The notes: generated by a model from the sequence alone, not told the origin. DNA of 64,000 nucleotides from JALTDM01 sp964421355 (GCA_964421355.1 CAYQWX010000001.1:62001-126000), one strand, 5' to 3'; numbered from the stretch's first letter, positions 1 to 9,653 are shown. Program-made: numbers and translations.

Positions 1-1178
1 GTGGTAGCTCATCTATAAAATACCAATTTTATGATATGACTACCACAAAAGTATTAGCAAAAGGGTTGGTAGAAAAAATAGGAATTAAAGGTTCTCAAAT
101 TAAACATACAAAAGAAAATAATCAACAAGTAATTTTCAAAGGAGACATAATAGATCATCAAATAGGTATAGAATATGTACTCGGGATATTAAAAAGTGAA
201 AAACACGGCTGCATAAAAAGTATTGATGAAATAGAAGCAGTAGGACACAGAGTAGTACACGGAGGAGAAAAATTTAAAGACAGCATACTTATTACCGACG
301 AAGTAATAAAAGAAATAGAAAGTTGTGTAGAACTTGCTCCGTTACATAATCCACCTAACTTAAAAGGAATATATGCAATAAAATCTTTACTCCCGCAAGT
401 GCCTCAGGTAGCAGTATTTGATACGGCATTTCACCAATCTATGCCTGATTATGCATATCATTATGCAATTCCGTATTCCATGTACGAAATGCATGGGGTA
501 AGAAGATACGGATTCCATGGAACAAGCCATAAATATGTAGCACATCGTGCTTGCGAGATATTAGGTGTTGATTATGACTCACAAAAAATAATCACTTGCC
601 ACTTGGGTAATGGTGCTTCGGTTGCTGCTATCAAAAATGGTAAATCGGTAGATACCTCAATGGGAATGACTCCTGTAGAAGGACTTATAATGGGGACAAG
701 GTCGGGAGATTTGGATATAGGTGTTTATAACTTTATTCTCACTAAAGAAAAACTAACACCTCACATAGCTTATACTTTGGTAAACAAACACAGCGGATTA
801 TTAGGCATATCAGGAATATCAAACGATATGAGGGAGATAGAAATAGCTGCTGAAAACAACAATTATAGAGCAGATCTTGCGTTAAAAATGTTTGATTATA
901 GGGTGAAAAAATATATAGGTTCATACACTGCAGTTATGAATGGAGTAGATATATTAGTGTTTACAGGAGGAATAGGAGAAAATGGTGATGAAAGGCGTAT
1001 GGGCATATTATCCGAACTCGATTATTTGGGGATAAAGCTTGATGCAAATAAAAACAAAGGATTACGTGGTAAAGAAGCTGTAATATCGGCAGAAGACTCA
1101 AAAGTGAAAATAATGGTTGTGCCGACTAATGAGGAGCTTATGATAGCAAATGACACAACAAAAATCATAAAAAAATAA
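1..1178 (+). CDS. ackA: Acetate kinase, 5' end cut by window edge
   Basis: Interconverts acetyl phosphate plus ADP with acetate plus ATP in the cytoplasm, the ATP-yielding last step of acetate fermentation (usually paired with Pta). The frame is open from base 3 and reads GSSSIKYQFYDM before the first ATG at 36. This is the end of the conserved N-terminal phosphate-binding segment (NCGSSSxKY) of acetate kinases, so the gene starts upstream of the window and the ATG at 36 is internal. Family motifs follow in order: GHRVVHGGEKF, the catalytic-region TCHLGNGASVAAI, GTRSGDLD and FTGGIGENG near the C-terminus. About 391 codons are visible and only about 10 should be missing. A hairpin terminator follows at 1214. 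The identification is secure. Confidence 0.97.
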   Translation, partial: GSSSIKYQFYDMTTTKVLAKGLVEKIGIKGSQIKHTKENNQQVIFKGDIIDHQIGIEYVLGILKSEKHGCIKSIDEIEAVGHRVVHGGEKFKDSILITDEVIKEIESCVELAPLHNPPNLKGIYAIKSLLPQVPQVAVFDTAFHQSMPDYAYHYAIPYSMYEMHGVRRYGFHGTSHKYVAHRACEILGVDYDSQKIITCHLGNGASVAAIKNGKSVDTSMGMTPVEGLIMGTRSGDLDIGVYNFILTKEKLTPHIAYTLVNKHSGLLGISGISNDMREIEIAAENNNYRADLALKMFDYRVKKYIGSYTAVMNGVDILVFTGGIGENGDERRMGILSELDYLGIKLDANKNKGLRGKEAVISAEDSKVKIMVVPTNEELMIANDTTKIIKK

Positions 1179-1213
1179 ATAATAGCATTTTTACTTTATA
1201 ACTATTATAAACA

Positions 1214-1254
1214 AGGGAGTCTTAAAAATAATGAAAGAGACTCCCTGTTTTTTT
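1214..1254 (+). terminator. Rho-independent terminator after ackA
   Basis: A 9-bp perfect stem (AGGGAGTCT at 1214-1222 with AGACTCCCT at 1238-1246) is followed by a run of T. It lies 35 bases past the acetate kinase stop codon. Confidence 0.9.
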
Positions 1255-1267
1255 CTTATAAAAGCAC

Positions 1268-1275
1268 TATCTTTG
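1268..1275 (+). promoter_or_regulatory. -7 promoter element of the WG-repeat gene
   Basis: TATCTTTG matches the Bacteroidota TAnnTTTG element 16 bases before the ATG at 1292. No clear -33 TTG lies 19 bases upstream. Confidence 0.55.
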
Positions 1276-1291
1276 TGTTAAATTTAAGGCA

Positions 1292-1867
1292 ATGAAAATA
1301 AATAATATAGCTATTCTACTTATTATTTTGATTCTTGTTTCATCAACTATCTTTGGACAAGGACAGCAAAAACAAGTCGACAGGTATGGTAAATACAAAA
1401 ATGGTTGGTCTCTTATAGAAAAAAGAAATAAATACGGATTTATTGATACAAACGGAATAGAAGTTATCACTCCCAAATATGATAATATATCAAAATTCGG
1501 AGAATACAAAAAAGGTTGGGCTTTGGTAGAAAAAAGGAATAAATATGGATTTATTGATACAAATGGTGTAGAAATTATTTCTCCTAAATATGATAATATA
1601 TCGAAATTTGGAGAATACAAAAAAGGCTGGGCTTTGGTAGAAAAAAGGAATAAGTACGGATTTATTGATACAAATGGTGTAGAAGTTATCCCTCCTAAAT
1701 ATGATAATATATCGAAATTTGGAGAATACAAAAAAGGTTGGGCTTTAGTAGAAAAAAAGAATAAATATGGATTTATTGATACAAACGGAATAGAAGTTAT
1801 TCCTCCTAAATATCATGACATATCAAAATTCGGGAAAAACAAAGAAGATGACACTATCAAAAAATAA
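1292..1867 (+). CDS. Secreted WG-repeat protein
   Basis: A 191-residue exported protein. An N-terminal hydrophobic signal segment ending near FGQ (about residue 23) is followed by four copies of a 37-residue WG repeat (GWALVEKRNKYGFIDTNG, then a PKYDNISKFG tail) and a short fifth start. WG/KWG repeats (PF14903 type) form beta-rich surface modules of uncertain function in many bacteria. The units are almost identical at both protein and DNA level (111-bp period), which points to recent duplication or gene conversion. No enzymatic motif is present. It stands alone between ackA and a convergent MATE gene, with its own -7 element. The family call is safe; the role is unknown. Confidence 0.85.
   Translation: MKINNIAILLIILILVSSTIFGQGQQKQVDRYGKYKNGWSLIEKRNKYGFIDTNGIEVITPKYDNISKFGEYKKGWALVEKRNKYGFIDTNGVEIISPKYDNISKFGEYKKGWALVEKRNKYGFIDTNGVEVIPPKYDNISKFGEYKKGWALVEKKNKYGFIDTNGIEVIPPKYHDISKFGKNKEDDTIKK
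1388..1831 (+). repeat. Four tandem 111-bp coding repeats
   Basis: In-frame units begin at 1388, 1499, 1610 and 1721, each exactly 111 bp (37 codons). The second and third units are nearly identical base for base; the first is the most diverged. Such an array can gain or lose units by slippage or recombination without breaking the frame. Confidence 0.9.
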
Positions 1868-1945
1868 TAATTAGTTGTGAAAAGAAGAAACTGTCCTTTA
1901 AAAGTAGTATAAAAGAAATCGGAATATGCTCTCTTATTTTCTCAT

Positions 1946-3331
1946 TTAAGCTTTTTTATACAATCTATTTATTTCGTATTTTCCCCATGCAAACCCGATA
2001 AAAGATGCTGTAATATTTCCAATAGCTATTCCCCAACATACTCCGGGAAGACCGAAATTAAAAACTATACCTAATATGTATCCGAAAATTATTTGGAAAA
2101 TCAATGTCCTCATAATAGTCATCATCAAAGAGTTTTCACCTTTACCGATACCTTGAAACATTGAAGAAGTAAACATACCCAGAGGAACAGTTGGCAAGAA
2201 CAAAACCAATACTCTTAATGTGTAAGTTAAGGACTGAGACAAAACGGAAGTATCTTTACTATACGAAAATAAAAAAGCTAATTGTTTGGCAAAAATGAAA
2301 ATCAATATTACAATAATTACCTCAATCATTACACCATACTTAATGCTATATATGTATCCTGTGTTTAATTTTTTTATATCCTTTGCTCCAAAAGCAGCAC
2401 CAACTACGGCAGTTACTCCCATAGATATTCCAATAAGAGGCACAAGACCTATCATAATTATTCGCCAAGCACTGGTAAATGTTGCTATTCCGTTTTGTCC
2501 TGCTACTTTTATAATGATATAATTGATTATAAATATTGCAAAAGCCATTGCCATTTGTGCCAACGAAGCAGGAACCCCTACTCTTAAAATTTCTTTTATT
2601 ATTTGCCAATCTATTCTAAACTTATGGAAGTTAAATTCTACATAAGTATTCTTTTTCAAAAATAGCCATCTTGTAATTATAATACTTGTAACAAATACAG
2701 ATGCCACTGTTGCCCACGCTGCACCTTTTATTCCCATTTTAAGTACATAAATAAAAATAGGGTCTAATCCTATATTAAGAATGGCACTCATTACCATTGC
2801 ATACATTACTCTTTTAGTATCTCCTTCACCACGCAAAATACCCGAGGCTAAATTGTTGAAAATAAGCAATATGGTACTCCATATAATTATATTACCGTAA
2901 GCGATAGTATCTTTTACCACCGAAGGATTTGCCCCCATTTTATCAAAAATAGGTTTTAAAAATATTATGCCAAAAACAGTTAAAATTATTGCAACTCCCA
3001 ATCCCAATAACAAGGTGTGAATTGCTGCAGAATCTGCTTTTTCTTTATATTTTGCTCCTATTTTGCGGGATATGGCAGAACTGCCTCCTACACTAATGCC
3101 ACTCCCGAACGATATTATTATCATGTACAAGGGAAAAAATAAGCCTATGGCTGCCAACTCACTTGTTCCTAATCCTGCTACCCATATCCCGTCACTTATA
3201 TTGTAAAGTGTTTGAGCCAACATTGCAATCATCATGGGTAATGACAGCCGTCTAATGGCTTTCTCAGGCTCTCCTAAAATAAGTTTTACACCTTTGGTTT
3301 CCTTTCCTATATCTGTAGCGTTATTTGTCAT
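1946..3331 (-). CDS. MATE family multidrug/sodium antiporter
   Basis: A 461-residue inner-membrane exporter with about 12 hydrophobic segments in two six-helix halves, the usual MATE length. Near the N-terminus the family pattern is clear (GEPEKAIRRLSLPMMIAMLAQ, then ISDGIWVAGLGTSELAAIG), and the loop with LRGEGDTKR before the middle is typical of the DinF/NorM-like branch. MATE proteins export cationic drugs or metabolites in exchange for Na+ or H+; the substrate cannot be read from sequence. It is monocistronic, convergent with the WG-repeat gene, and has a -7 element upstream. Family assignment is firm, substrate unknown. Confidence 0.93.
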   Translation of the reverse strand: MTNNATDIGKETKGVKLILGEPEKAIRRLSLPMMIAMLAQTLYNISDGIWVAGLGTSELAAIGLFFPLYMIIISFGSGISVGGSSAISRKIGAKYKEKADSAAIHTLLLGLGVAIILTVFGIIFLKPIFDKMGANPSVVKDTIAYGNIIIWSTILLIFNNLASGILRGEGDTKRVMYAMVMSAILNIGLDPIFIYVLKMGIKGAAWATVASVFVTSIIITRWLFLKKNTYVEFNFHKFRIDWQIIKEILRVGVPASLAQMAMAFAIFIINYIIIKVAGQNGIATFTSAWRIIMIGLVPLIGISMGVTAVVGAAFGAKDIKKLNTGYIYSIKYGVMIEVIIVILIFIFAKQLAFLFSYSKDTSVLSQSLTYTLRVLVLFLPTVPLGMFTSSMFQGIGKGENSLMMTIMRTLIFQIIFGYILGIVFNFGLPGVCWGIAIGNITASFIGFAWGKYEINRLYKKA

Positions 3332-3352
3332 CTAATTTATTAGAATAATTGA

Positions 3353-3360
3353 CAAAAGTA
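3353..3360 (-). promoter_or_regulatory. -7 promoter element of the MATE gene
   Basis: On the minus strand TACTTTTG (TAnnTTTG) lies 22 bases before the MATE start codon. No -33 TTG is seen at the expected spacing. Confidence 0.5.
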
Positions 3361-3636
3361 ACATTATTTATCTTTTTCTTGGTTGCCTTAAAACTACAAT
3401 AACTATGGAACTTGTTTTCTGACTGTAGTATTTATTTACAGGGTAGGGAGACCTAAGGTTTTATTTCCTTTATTCTCTTTGCTACATTACGCTACGCTTT
3501 ATTCCGCAAAGAGGATTTCTGTAACCCCGAATAAAAGACTAAGTCAAAATTACTTGCTTGTTGCATTTACTAATTGAATTTAAGTAATGCCAAAAAATTT
3601 TAGCTTTAACATTATTGATAATCTTGACACTATCGG
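3361..3636. other. Gene-free spacer with a hairpin
   Basis: About 300 bases without a convincing gene lie between the MATE start and the end of nadA. The one structure is an 8-bp inverted repeat, CTCTTTGC at 3475-3482 with GCAAAGAG at 3506-3513, with a 23-base loop. It has no T-run, so it is not an ordinary terminator. Its function is unknown. Confidence 0.5.
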
Positions 3637-4653
3637 TTATTTAAATCCCAATTGTTCTGATAGAGTAAGCATTCTTTTAATTGGAATATATGCTTTTTCT
3701 ATCAATTTTTTGTCCAATACAACTTCAGGTACTTCGTATTTTAATGTTAGGTATAATTTTTCTAAAGTAATAGTTTTCATAAATTCACAAAAGCCACAAC
3801 CACAAGTTCCACCACGTAATACATGAAATTTTTTATCAGGACTCTTCTTTTTCATTTGATATATTATTCCTTCTTCTGTCCCAACTATAAATTCTTTTTT
3901 GCTACTTTCCGTTACATATTTAAGTAAAGCGGAAGTAGAACCAATAAAATCTGCAAGCAATAATACTTCTTTCGGAGATTCCGGATGAGCAATCAATTCT
4001 GTATCAGGATATTCCTTTTTCAGATTCTCATAAGTTTCTTTGTTAAATCCGTTGTGTACATGGCAGGCTCCATCCCATATGATAAATTCTTCATCCTCTT
4101 TGTCTAATAAAGATTTTATGTAATATCCCAGATTCCTATCAGGAGTGAAAATAACTTTTTGTTCAGGGGGTAAACTTTTTATAAGATAGAAAGCATTAGA
4201 TGAAGTGCAAACAAGGTCAGACATTGCTTTTATTTTGGCTGAAGTGTTTACATAAGATACAACCATGTGGTCGGGATATTGTTTTTTTAATTCTGCCAAT
4301 CCTTCTTCTGTAATAGAATCTGCAAGAGAACAACCTGCATTTATATCAGGTATTAAAACTTTTTTGTCAGGAGACAATATTTTTGCTGTTTCTGCCATAA
4401 AATGAACTCCTGCAAAAACAATTATATCTGCATTAGTTGATGCTGCTTCTTGAGATAATTTTAAACTATCTCCTAAGAAATCTGCAACATCCTGTATCTC
4501 TGGACGCTGGTAGTAATGAGCTAATATTACTGCATTTTTTTCTTTTTTTAATCTTTTTATTTCTTCCGCAATGTTTATGTTTTTAAGCTCATCTTCTACA
4601 TCAAGGAGGTAACCAAGGTTATCTACTATTTGTAAAGCTCTTTCTTTAGTCAT
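3637..4653 (-). CDS. nadA: Quinolinate synthase A
   Basis: Condenses iminoaspartate with dihydroxyacetone phosphate to quinolinate, the first committed ring of de novo NAD biosynthesis, in the cytoplasm. The 338-residue protein has the family hallmarks: NAVILAHYYQRPEIQDVADF near residue 40, GVHFMAETAKIL, a cysteine in INAGCSLAD (C108), one in WDGACHVH (C197), and a C-terminal cluster GGTCGCGFCEFMKT (C284, C286, C289). Three of these should hold the [4Fe-4S] cluster: C108, C197 and one of the last three. nadB and nadC are not in this window. It stands alone, with a -7 element at 4684-4691 and the terminator of the upstream protease gene just behind it. Confidence 0.96.
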   Translation of the reverse strand: MTKERALQIVDNLGYLLDVEDELKNINIAEEIKRLKKEKNAVILAHYYQRPEIQDVADFLGDSLKLSQEAASTNADIIVFAGVHFMAETAKILSPDKKVLIPDINAGCSLADSITEEGLAELKKQYPDHMVVSYVNTSAKIKAMSDLVCTSSNAFYLIKSLPPEQKVIFTPDRNLGYYIKSLLDKEDEEFIIWDGACHVHNGFNKETYENLKKEYPDTELIAHPESPKEVLLLADFIGSTSALLKYVTESSKKEFIVGTEEGIIYQMKKKSPDKKFHVLRGGTCGCGFCEFMKTITLEKLYLTLKYEVPEVVLDKKLIEKAYIPIKRMLTLSEQLGFK

Positions 4654-4683
4654 GATTTTTTATGTTTAAGTTATTTTATATCG

Positions 4684-4691
4684 CAAACATA
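4684..4691 (-). promoter_or_regulatory. -7 promoter element of nadA
   Basis: TATGTTTG on the minus strand, followed by C, lies 31 bases before the nadA start codon and matches TAnnTTTG. Confidence 0.5.
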
Positions 4692-4770
4692 CTCAAAAAA
4701 ATATTACTAACCGATACCTACAAACCATTATTTAGTAAAACTGTTGATTGATAAATACATACTTTTTCAA

Positions 4771-4814
4771 AAATAAATAAAAAAAGAGGTTGCCACTTAA
4801 AATAGGCAACCTCT
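4771..4814 (-). terminator. Terminator of the T9SS protease gene
   Basis: A perfect 10-bp stem (AGAGGTTGCC at 4785-4794 with GGCAACCTCT at 4805-4814) is followed on the minus strand by a T-rich run, 29 bases past the protease stop codon. Confidence 0.88.
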
Positions 4815-4842
4815 TTATAATATTTATAAAAAATCTACTTTT

Positions 4843-7293
4843 TTACTTTACAATCAACTTGTGTGTTATTATTTCATTATCTGTCTGTAGCATAATGGAG
4901 TATATGCCTTGTGGTATCTTTACATTTATTTTTTGGTTAAACAATTTTGAACTTTTTACAAAATCTTTTTCATATACCACTTTGCCATCAACACTTACTA
5001 TTTTTATTTTCATGTTACCATTCCAAGAAGAGGCATATTTAACTTCAAATTCTCCGTTTGTAGGATTTGGAAAAATAGATAGTATTTCATTATTCTTTAT
5101 TATTTCCACATCATTATTTTCAGGACATACTATTGGGAAAATAGCAGCTGCAATACTTAATTTCCATGAATCTTGTTCATTTACTGCATGCCAACTACCA
5201 TCACTAAATTGTTCCCAAGCTATATTTGGTGAAGAGGCATCACCATTTTTATTACTCATTAAAGCAAGAGTATCTCCAGAGCTTGTTGGGAGGATTACTC
5301 CCACATAAAAGTTTCCGGATAGGTTTACAACGGGATTAAATGTTACCGGTACCATTTGATTATTGTCAAAGTATGTTTTTATATCACTTAATGCCATAGT
5401 TGTAGTTGCTATTGCATTTCCTACTGTTCCGTTATTATCTGCCCATACTTTAAATGTTATTTGTGTCCCATTACCTCCGTCATTTACTCGTCCAAACCAA
5501 AAATATGCAGTTGAAAGTTTTGAAAGTCCTGCCGGCAATTGGAAATATTGAGCTTTAGCTTTATCTCCGTATCCATTATTCCCTAATACATATCCATAAG
5601 GATTATTATCTTGGTCAACTGCTGTATATAATGTTGAAGAGCCAGATAGTGGATAGTTTAATGTATCACATTCCTGCACTTGATTAACTACATGTATATA
5701 GTTTGTTTTAGTTTCACTATCACTACCATTGGAATTAGATGCAGTAAGAGACACGGTATAATCTCCTACACTAGTGTATGTATGAGATGGATTTTGCTGA
5801 GTAGATGTGCTACCATCTCCGAAGTCCCAACTCCAGGAAGTAGGGTTACCACTGGATAAATCATGGAAACTTACCGAACCACCAACTAATACGGTTGTGG
5901 GATTTGCAGAGAAATTAGCAGTAGGAGCTACATCTCCACAATAAGTTCCTTGTAAAGTTGTTACACCTGTATTGTTTGGATCCAACCAAGGTTTTAATTG
6001 TTCGCTCGATGCTGAACCATTTTGGTCCCAATGGAAATACACTCTTCCATAAATATCGTATCCTGTTTGATTATCACATCCAGAAGTCCCTCCTGTTAGC
6101 GTTCCTATTACTAATCCTGTATTTTTATTAAATAGTGGAGAGCCTGAGGAACCTCCTTCAGTTACACCATGTCCGTTGGTAGTTTGTTGCCAATATATTC
6201 TTATGTGAGTATTGTTGTAATTGCTTAAATTGTAACCGTAAGATATTTTCTTTATATCTCCAGCTGGGTGGTGTATTCCCACAGCATTTGACGGGATGGT
6301 GCTAGTTCTATCCCATCCATTGTAATATGGATTATAACTTTCGGGTACAGAGCTTGTTAGTTTTAATAGCAACATGTCTGATGTGGTGCCTGCATTATTG
6401 GCTGCATAAGCAATTTTTTCACAGCCTACTACAGTTTGATTTTCCGGACCTGTTGTTCCAGAGCATGTTGCAGCTTCATAATTAAAATAGAATCTCCAGT
6501 AAGGGAAGTCTCCATCTTGAGAATCTTCTGCACAGTGTGCTGCTGATAAAAAATATGGGGTACAATCGTTGTTTGTGTTATTGATTAATGTACCAGAACA
6601 ATAACCGTATTGACTGCCTGCTTTTAGTAATATACGGGCCACGCCTCTTTTTTCATCTTGCCAATCATCTCCTTCGGGAGAACAATTTACATTTACTTCA
6701 CAAGTTCCTGCGGGTTTTGGAGCTTTCCACAGATAAGAATCTACATTTCTATATATGTAGCCTACATTAAAAATAGATAGTTCGGGTTTAAATAATAGTT
6801 TGCCAGGTAAGTCCAGTTCAACTATTATGTCATCAGAAACAACCATTCTGGTAGCAAAAGTTTTATCCTCTTTGTTGTTTTTAGAAGTAAATGCTCCTAT
6901 TATTTGAGATTTGTCGGCAGAATAAACAAAAAGCTTTGCTCCCATTGGTAAATGGTATTTATCAAAGTCTAAGATAAGAGCTTCTGCACCTTTGGATTTT
7001 ATTCTTACTCTCCATATTTTTTCTCCATCGGGAAGCTTAGTCCATTTTCCACTGTTATCTATATTAATTGATACGGGTATTGCTACTCCCGTTCTATAAA
7101 ATACTCCTTCTTCTGCTCTTTTTACATCATCGGCAAGTAAAGAATCAACATTAGGAGCTTTTAAAGTAATAGCGGTTAGACTTTTTGTGTCTAAATTAAG
7201 CCCTTGAGGTATTCCTTTTTCTTCTATTTGCGAATACCCAATAAGGGTAGTTAATAATATAACTACAATTCCAGATAGTAATTTTTGTATCAT
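4843..7293 (-). CDS. T9SS-secreted trypsin-like serine protease with PKD domain
   Basis: An 816-residue exported S1-type protease resembling lysyl endopeptidases. Order: signal peptide (about 1-21), a propeptide-like region to about 200, a catalytic domain about 215-450, a PKD domain about 455-536 (ending in the WDFGDGSTS and PSHTYTSVGDYTV motifs), a beta-rich region, and a T9SS type A sorting domain at the end (starting IFPNPTNGEF, ending HKLIVK). The triad is visible: His253 in SAAHC, Asp306 in TTSDMLLLKL and Ser383 in GGSSGSPLF. It should pass the outer membrane by T9SS, be processed at the C-terminal domain and act outside the cell or on its surface. Its own promoter and terminator make it monocistronic. 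Exact cleavage specificity is inferred only from family resemblance. Confidence 0.92.
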   Translation of the reverse strand: MIQKLLSGIVVILLTTLIGYSQIEEKGIPQGLNLDTKSLTAITLKAPNVDSLLADDVKRAEEGVFYRTGVAIPVSINIDNSGKWTKLPDGEKIWRVRIKSKGAEALILDFDKYHLPMGAKLFVYSADKSQIIGAFTSKNNKEDKTFATRMVVSDDIIVELDLPGKLLFKPELSIFNVGYIYRNVDSYLWKAPKPAGTCEVNVNCSPEGDDWQDEKRGVARILLKAGSQYGYCSGTLINNTNNDCTPYFLSAAHCAEDSQDGDFPYWRFYFNYEAATCSGTTGPENQTVVGCEKIAYAANNAGTTSDMLLLKLTSSVPESYNPYYNGWDRTSTIPSNAVGIHHPAGDIKKISYGYNLSNYNNTHIRIYWQQTTNGHGVTEGGSSGSPLFNKNTGLVIGTLTGGTSGCDNQTGYDIYGRVYFHWDQNGSASSEQLKPWLDPNNTGVTTLQGTYCGDVAPTANFSANPTTVLVGGSVSFHDLSSGNPTSWSWDFGDGSTSTQQNPSHTYTSVGDYTVSLTASNSNGSDSETKTNYIHVVNQVQECDTLNYPLSGSSTLYTAVDQDNNPYGYVLGNNGYGDKAKAQYFQLPAGLSKLSTAYFWFGRVNDGGNGTQITFKVWADNNGTVGNAIATTTMALSDIKTYFDNNQMVPVTFNPVVNLSGNFYVGVILPTSSGDTLALMSNKNGDASSPNIAWEQFSDGSWHAVNEQDSWKLSIAAAIFPIVCPENNDVEIIKNNEILSIFPNPTNGEFEVKYASSWNGNMKIKIVSVDGKVVYEKDFVKSSKLFNQKINVKIPQGIYSIMLQTDNEIITHKLIVK

Positions 7294-7317
7294 ATTTTTT
7301 ATTTTTTGGATTTATCA

Positions 7318-7325
7318 CAAAGGTA
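7318..7325 (-). promoter_or_regulatory. -7 promoter element of the protease gene
   Basis: TACCTTTG on the minus strand (TAnnTTTG) lies 25 bases before the start codon. Confidence 0.5.
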
Positions 7326-7467
7326 AAAAAATATTCTTTTGGAATGTTAAAAATTCTCATTTGTGTTTTTTAAATTAGACTTAACTATTTGTTAATCTAA
7401 TATTTACAATATTATTTATTATGATTTTTGCATAAGTGAAAAAGATATTTTTGAGGATCTTTGCAAC

Positions 7468-9618
7468 TTAAAAAGTGATACGCCACACAAGTTTTGCCAC
7501 TGCTGTAGTTGTTTGTGGTTTTAATAATTCTATTTTATGTATAGGTTCATTATAACCTATGTTATATACAAAATAAAAGTCGCTTCCTATTTTGGGTATC
7601 CAATGTATTCGGATATTGTATAACATGAAGTTTTCCAGGCTATTATATTGACCGAATACTAAAAAGTTTAATTTTGTGTTTAAAGCAAAATTAATATATG
7701 AAGCTATTTCATGTGTAGTAATATTTCCTTGTGGTAAGTTTACATAATTATATGTATATTCTTCCGATAGTGCTAAATGCTTATTTACATTCCACCCCCA
7801 CGAAGATGAAACTGTATTTATTTTTCCTCCATAAAATCCTCCCCACTCATAACTAAATTCTGTCCATAATGCACGCCCTTTATATGATTCTGCTTGCACT
7901 TGGTAAGTAAACATTTTATAGTTGCCAATAGGAACTGTAATATTATCCGTGAGATTAAAGGAATAATTTAAATTGTCAAAATTTTGTATTAAATTAAATT
8001 CTACTCTGTCGCCTGATTTTAGTACTATTCCTAATGGACGTGTTTCATTGTAAAATGTTTCTATTTTACCTGTAGAATGAGTATAGTTTATCAAAAATCC
8101 CCAAGGTTTCAATGTTAATCTTTTTACTCCATATTTGGTAAATACTCGTGGCATGATTCTAAAAAACCAAGCATAAAAATCATAATCTGTTCTCCTGATA
8201 AAACCTAAATCTGGATTGAAATTTTTCTGCATACTCCCCATTGCCATATAGTTATCTATAAAATCGTTTGGATAATCTACATACAAAAAGTAAGATAGTG
8301 CATTTTTTTGTGTTTCAAATTTCTTTAAAGAAGTAGAAACTCTTGCAGTAACTACCAGATTTTTATTTTTCAAAAATTCGGAAGTAATATAAGATGCATC
8401 TACCCCTACCATTTGTCCGGAATATGCTTTTGTATATTTATTTGTAAATATTCCTCCTATATAAGATTGTTTTCCAATCTCATGTTTATATCTAAAAACA
8501 GTATTGTTAGATGAGGGTAAAGAGTCTATTTGCCCTTCTTGCATATTCAAAAAACCTATATTTTCTTTTCCAACTTTTCCAAACAATCTTGCTCCTGCAA
8601 TAATTGGAACTTGTCGTCCATCTTCTATTCCTATTTGCCGGGTATAAAATCCCATATTACGATTACCAAGATAATAAGAAAAATAATTTTCTCCTTCCAA
8701 AAAGAATTGACGTTTTTCGGGATAATATACATTAAAGCGAGATAAATTTACTGGTATCCTATCTGCTTCTACTTGTGCAAAATCAGTGAAAGTAGTTAAG
8801 TTTAATTTTAATGTAGGAGTAATGTTTATGTTCAAATCGCCTCCGAGTTTTTTTACGGGTACAGGTTTTTGTCCTTCTGTAGTTTGTATTCCTGCTAATC
8901 CATAAGGCTTAAGTTCAAATTTTTGAGAATAAGTAATATTTTTTAATCCAAGTAGCTTTCCTGCATTTACAACGGAAAAAATAGAATTGTTCCGTGACCA
9001 TCCTTGCCACAAAGATTGTTCGTTTTTTGAAATTATATCTCTTTCAAAATTAATAGCCCATACGGGATTGTCTGTACTCTTGAATTGCAAAGTGTTGAAT
9101 GGTATAAAAACTTCTGCAAACCACCCTTTGTCTGTAATTTTTGTTTTTGCGTCCCACACCCCATTCCAATCTTTGTTTGCATCTTCTCCTCCGTAAACTT
9201 GCAAGTCAGCCCTTGCTCCATTAGGATTTATAACAAATAAATATCCTGTTTTGTTGTCATTGAAAGGACTTAATAATATTTGAAAGTTATCGTCTGTGTA
9301 ATAGTTGAAATCTATATTTAGATTTTTAGCTACAATTTTTGAAACATCTTTTTGGTAGCACCAAATTCCAAAATATAATCCATATTTATTATACACTATG
9401 GCTACTTCCGTTTGCTCCGATACAGGTTTGCCAAAATTTAATTCCCGTTGTGTGAAATTAGATATGTGTTGTGCTTTACTCCATATTATTTCATTGGGCA
9501 TACCATCAAAGTTTATTTTTTCATTTATTCTTAACGCAGTAATAGTAGATGGATTAGAGTGTTGAGCATTAGCAAAAAGAGTAATTCCTAATAAAACTCC
9601 CAAAAGGATTTTCTTCAT
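7468..9618 (-). CDS. CBM9/DUF5916 outer-membrane protein
   Basis: A 716-residue exported protein. A signal peptide ends near NAQ (residue 19). A CBM9-like carbohydrate-binding fold follows at about 25-215 (INFDGMPNEIIWSKAQ, then YGLYFGIWCYQ and GWFAEVFIPFNTLQF). The rest, from about 230, matches the DUF5916 pattern (DFAQVEADRIPVNLSRF, YPEKRQFFLEGENYF) with alternating beta-strand character of an outer-membrane barrel ending in an aromatic residue (WRITF). DUF5916 proteins are common in Bacteroidota and their substrates are unknown; glycan binding is inferred from the CBM9 half. It is monocistronic, with a -7 element at 9646. The length is normal for the family. Confidence 0.88.
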   Translation of the reverse strand: MKKILLGVLLGITLFANAQHSNPSTITALRINEKINFDGMPNEIIWSKAQHISNFTQRELNFGKPVSEQTEVAIVYNKYGLYFGIWCYQKDVSKIVAKNLNIDFNYYTDDNFQILLSPFNDNKTGYLFVINPNGARADLQVYGGEDANKDWNGVWDAKTKITDKGWFAEVFIPFNTLQFKSTDNPVWAINFERDIISKNEQSLWQGWSRNNSIFSVVNAGKLLGLKNITYSQKFELKPYGLAGIQTTEGQKPVPVKKLGGDLNINITPTLKLNLTTFTDFAQVEADRIPVNLSRFNVYYPEKRQFFLEGENYFSYYLGNRNMGFYTRQIGIEDGRQVPIIAGARLFGKVGKENIGFLNMQEGQIDSLPSSNNTVFRYKHEIGKQSYIGGIFTNKYTKAYSGQMVGVDASYITSEFLKNKNLVVTARVSTSLKKFETQKNALSYFLYVDYPNDFIDNYMAMGSMQKNFNPDLGFIRRTDYDFYAWFFRIMPRVFTKYGVKRLTLKPWGFLINYTHSTGKIETFYNETRPLGIVLKSGDRVEFNLIQNFDNLNYSFNLTDNITVPIGNYKMFTYQVQAESYKGRALWTEFSYEWGGFYGGKINTVSSSWGWNVNKHLALSEEYTYNYVNLPQGNITTHEIASYINFALNTKLNFLVFGQYNSLENFMLYNIRIHWIPKIGSDFYFVYNIGYNEPIHKIELLKPQTTTAVAKLVWRITF

Positions 9619-9645
9619 ATTTATTATGTGTTAGGTTGTGTTTTG

Positions 9646-9653
9646 CAAAAATA
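9646..9653 (-). promoter_or_regulatory. -7 promoter element of the CBM9/DUF5916 gene
   Basis: TATTTTTG on the minus strand, followed by C, lies 28 bases before the start codon and matches TAnnTTTG. Confidence 0.5.

Noticed and set aside
1267..1731. Minus-strand frame of 154 codons with repeated SPNFDILSYLG units
   Set aside because: It is the mirror of the tandem WG repeats; the plus-strand frame has the signal peptide, the WG family and a promoter.
1388..1831. Regular direct repeats considered as a CRISPR array
   Set aside because: The 111-bp units have no unique spacers and are coding in frame throughout.
3475..3513. Inverted repeat CTCTTTGC / GCAAAGAG as a possible terminator or attenuator
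   Set aside because: The loop is 23 bases and there is no T-run; it is left as an unexplained hairpin in the spacer.
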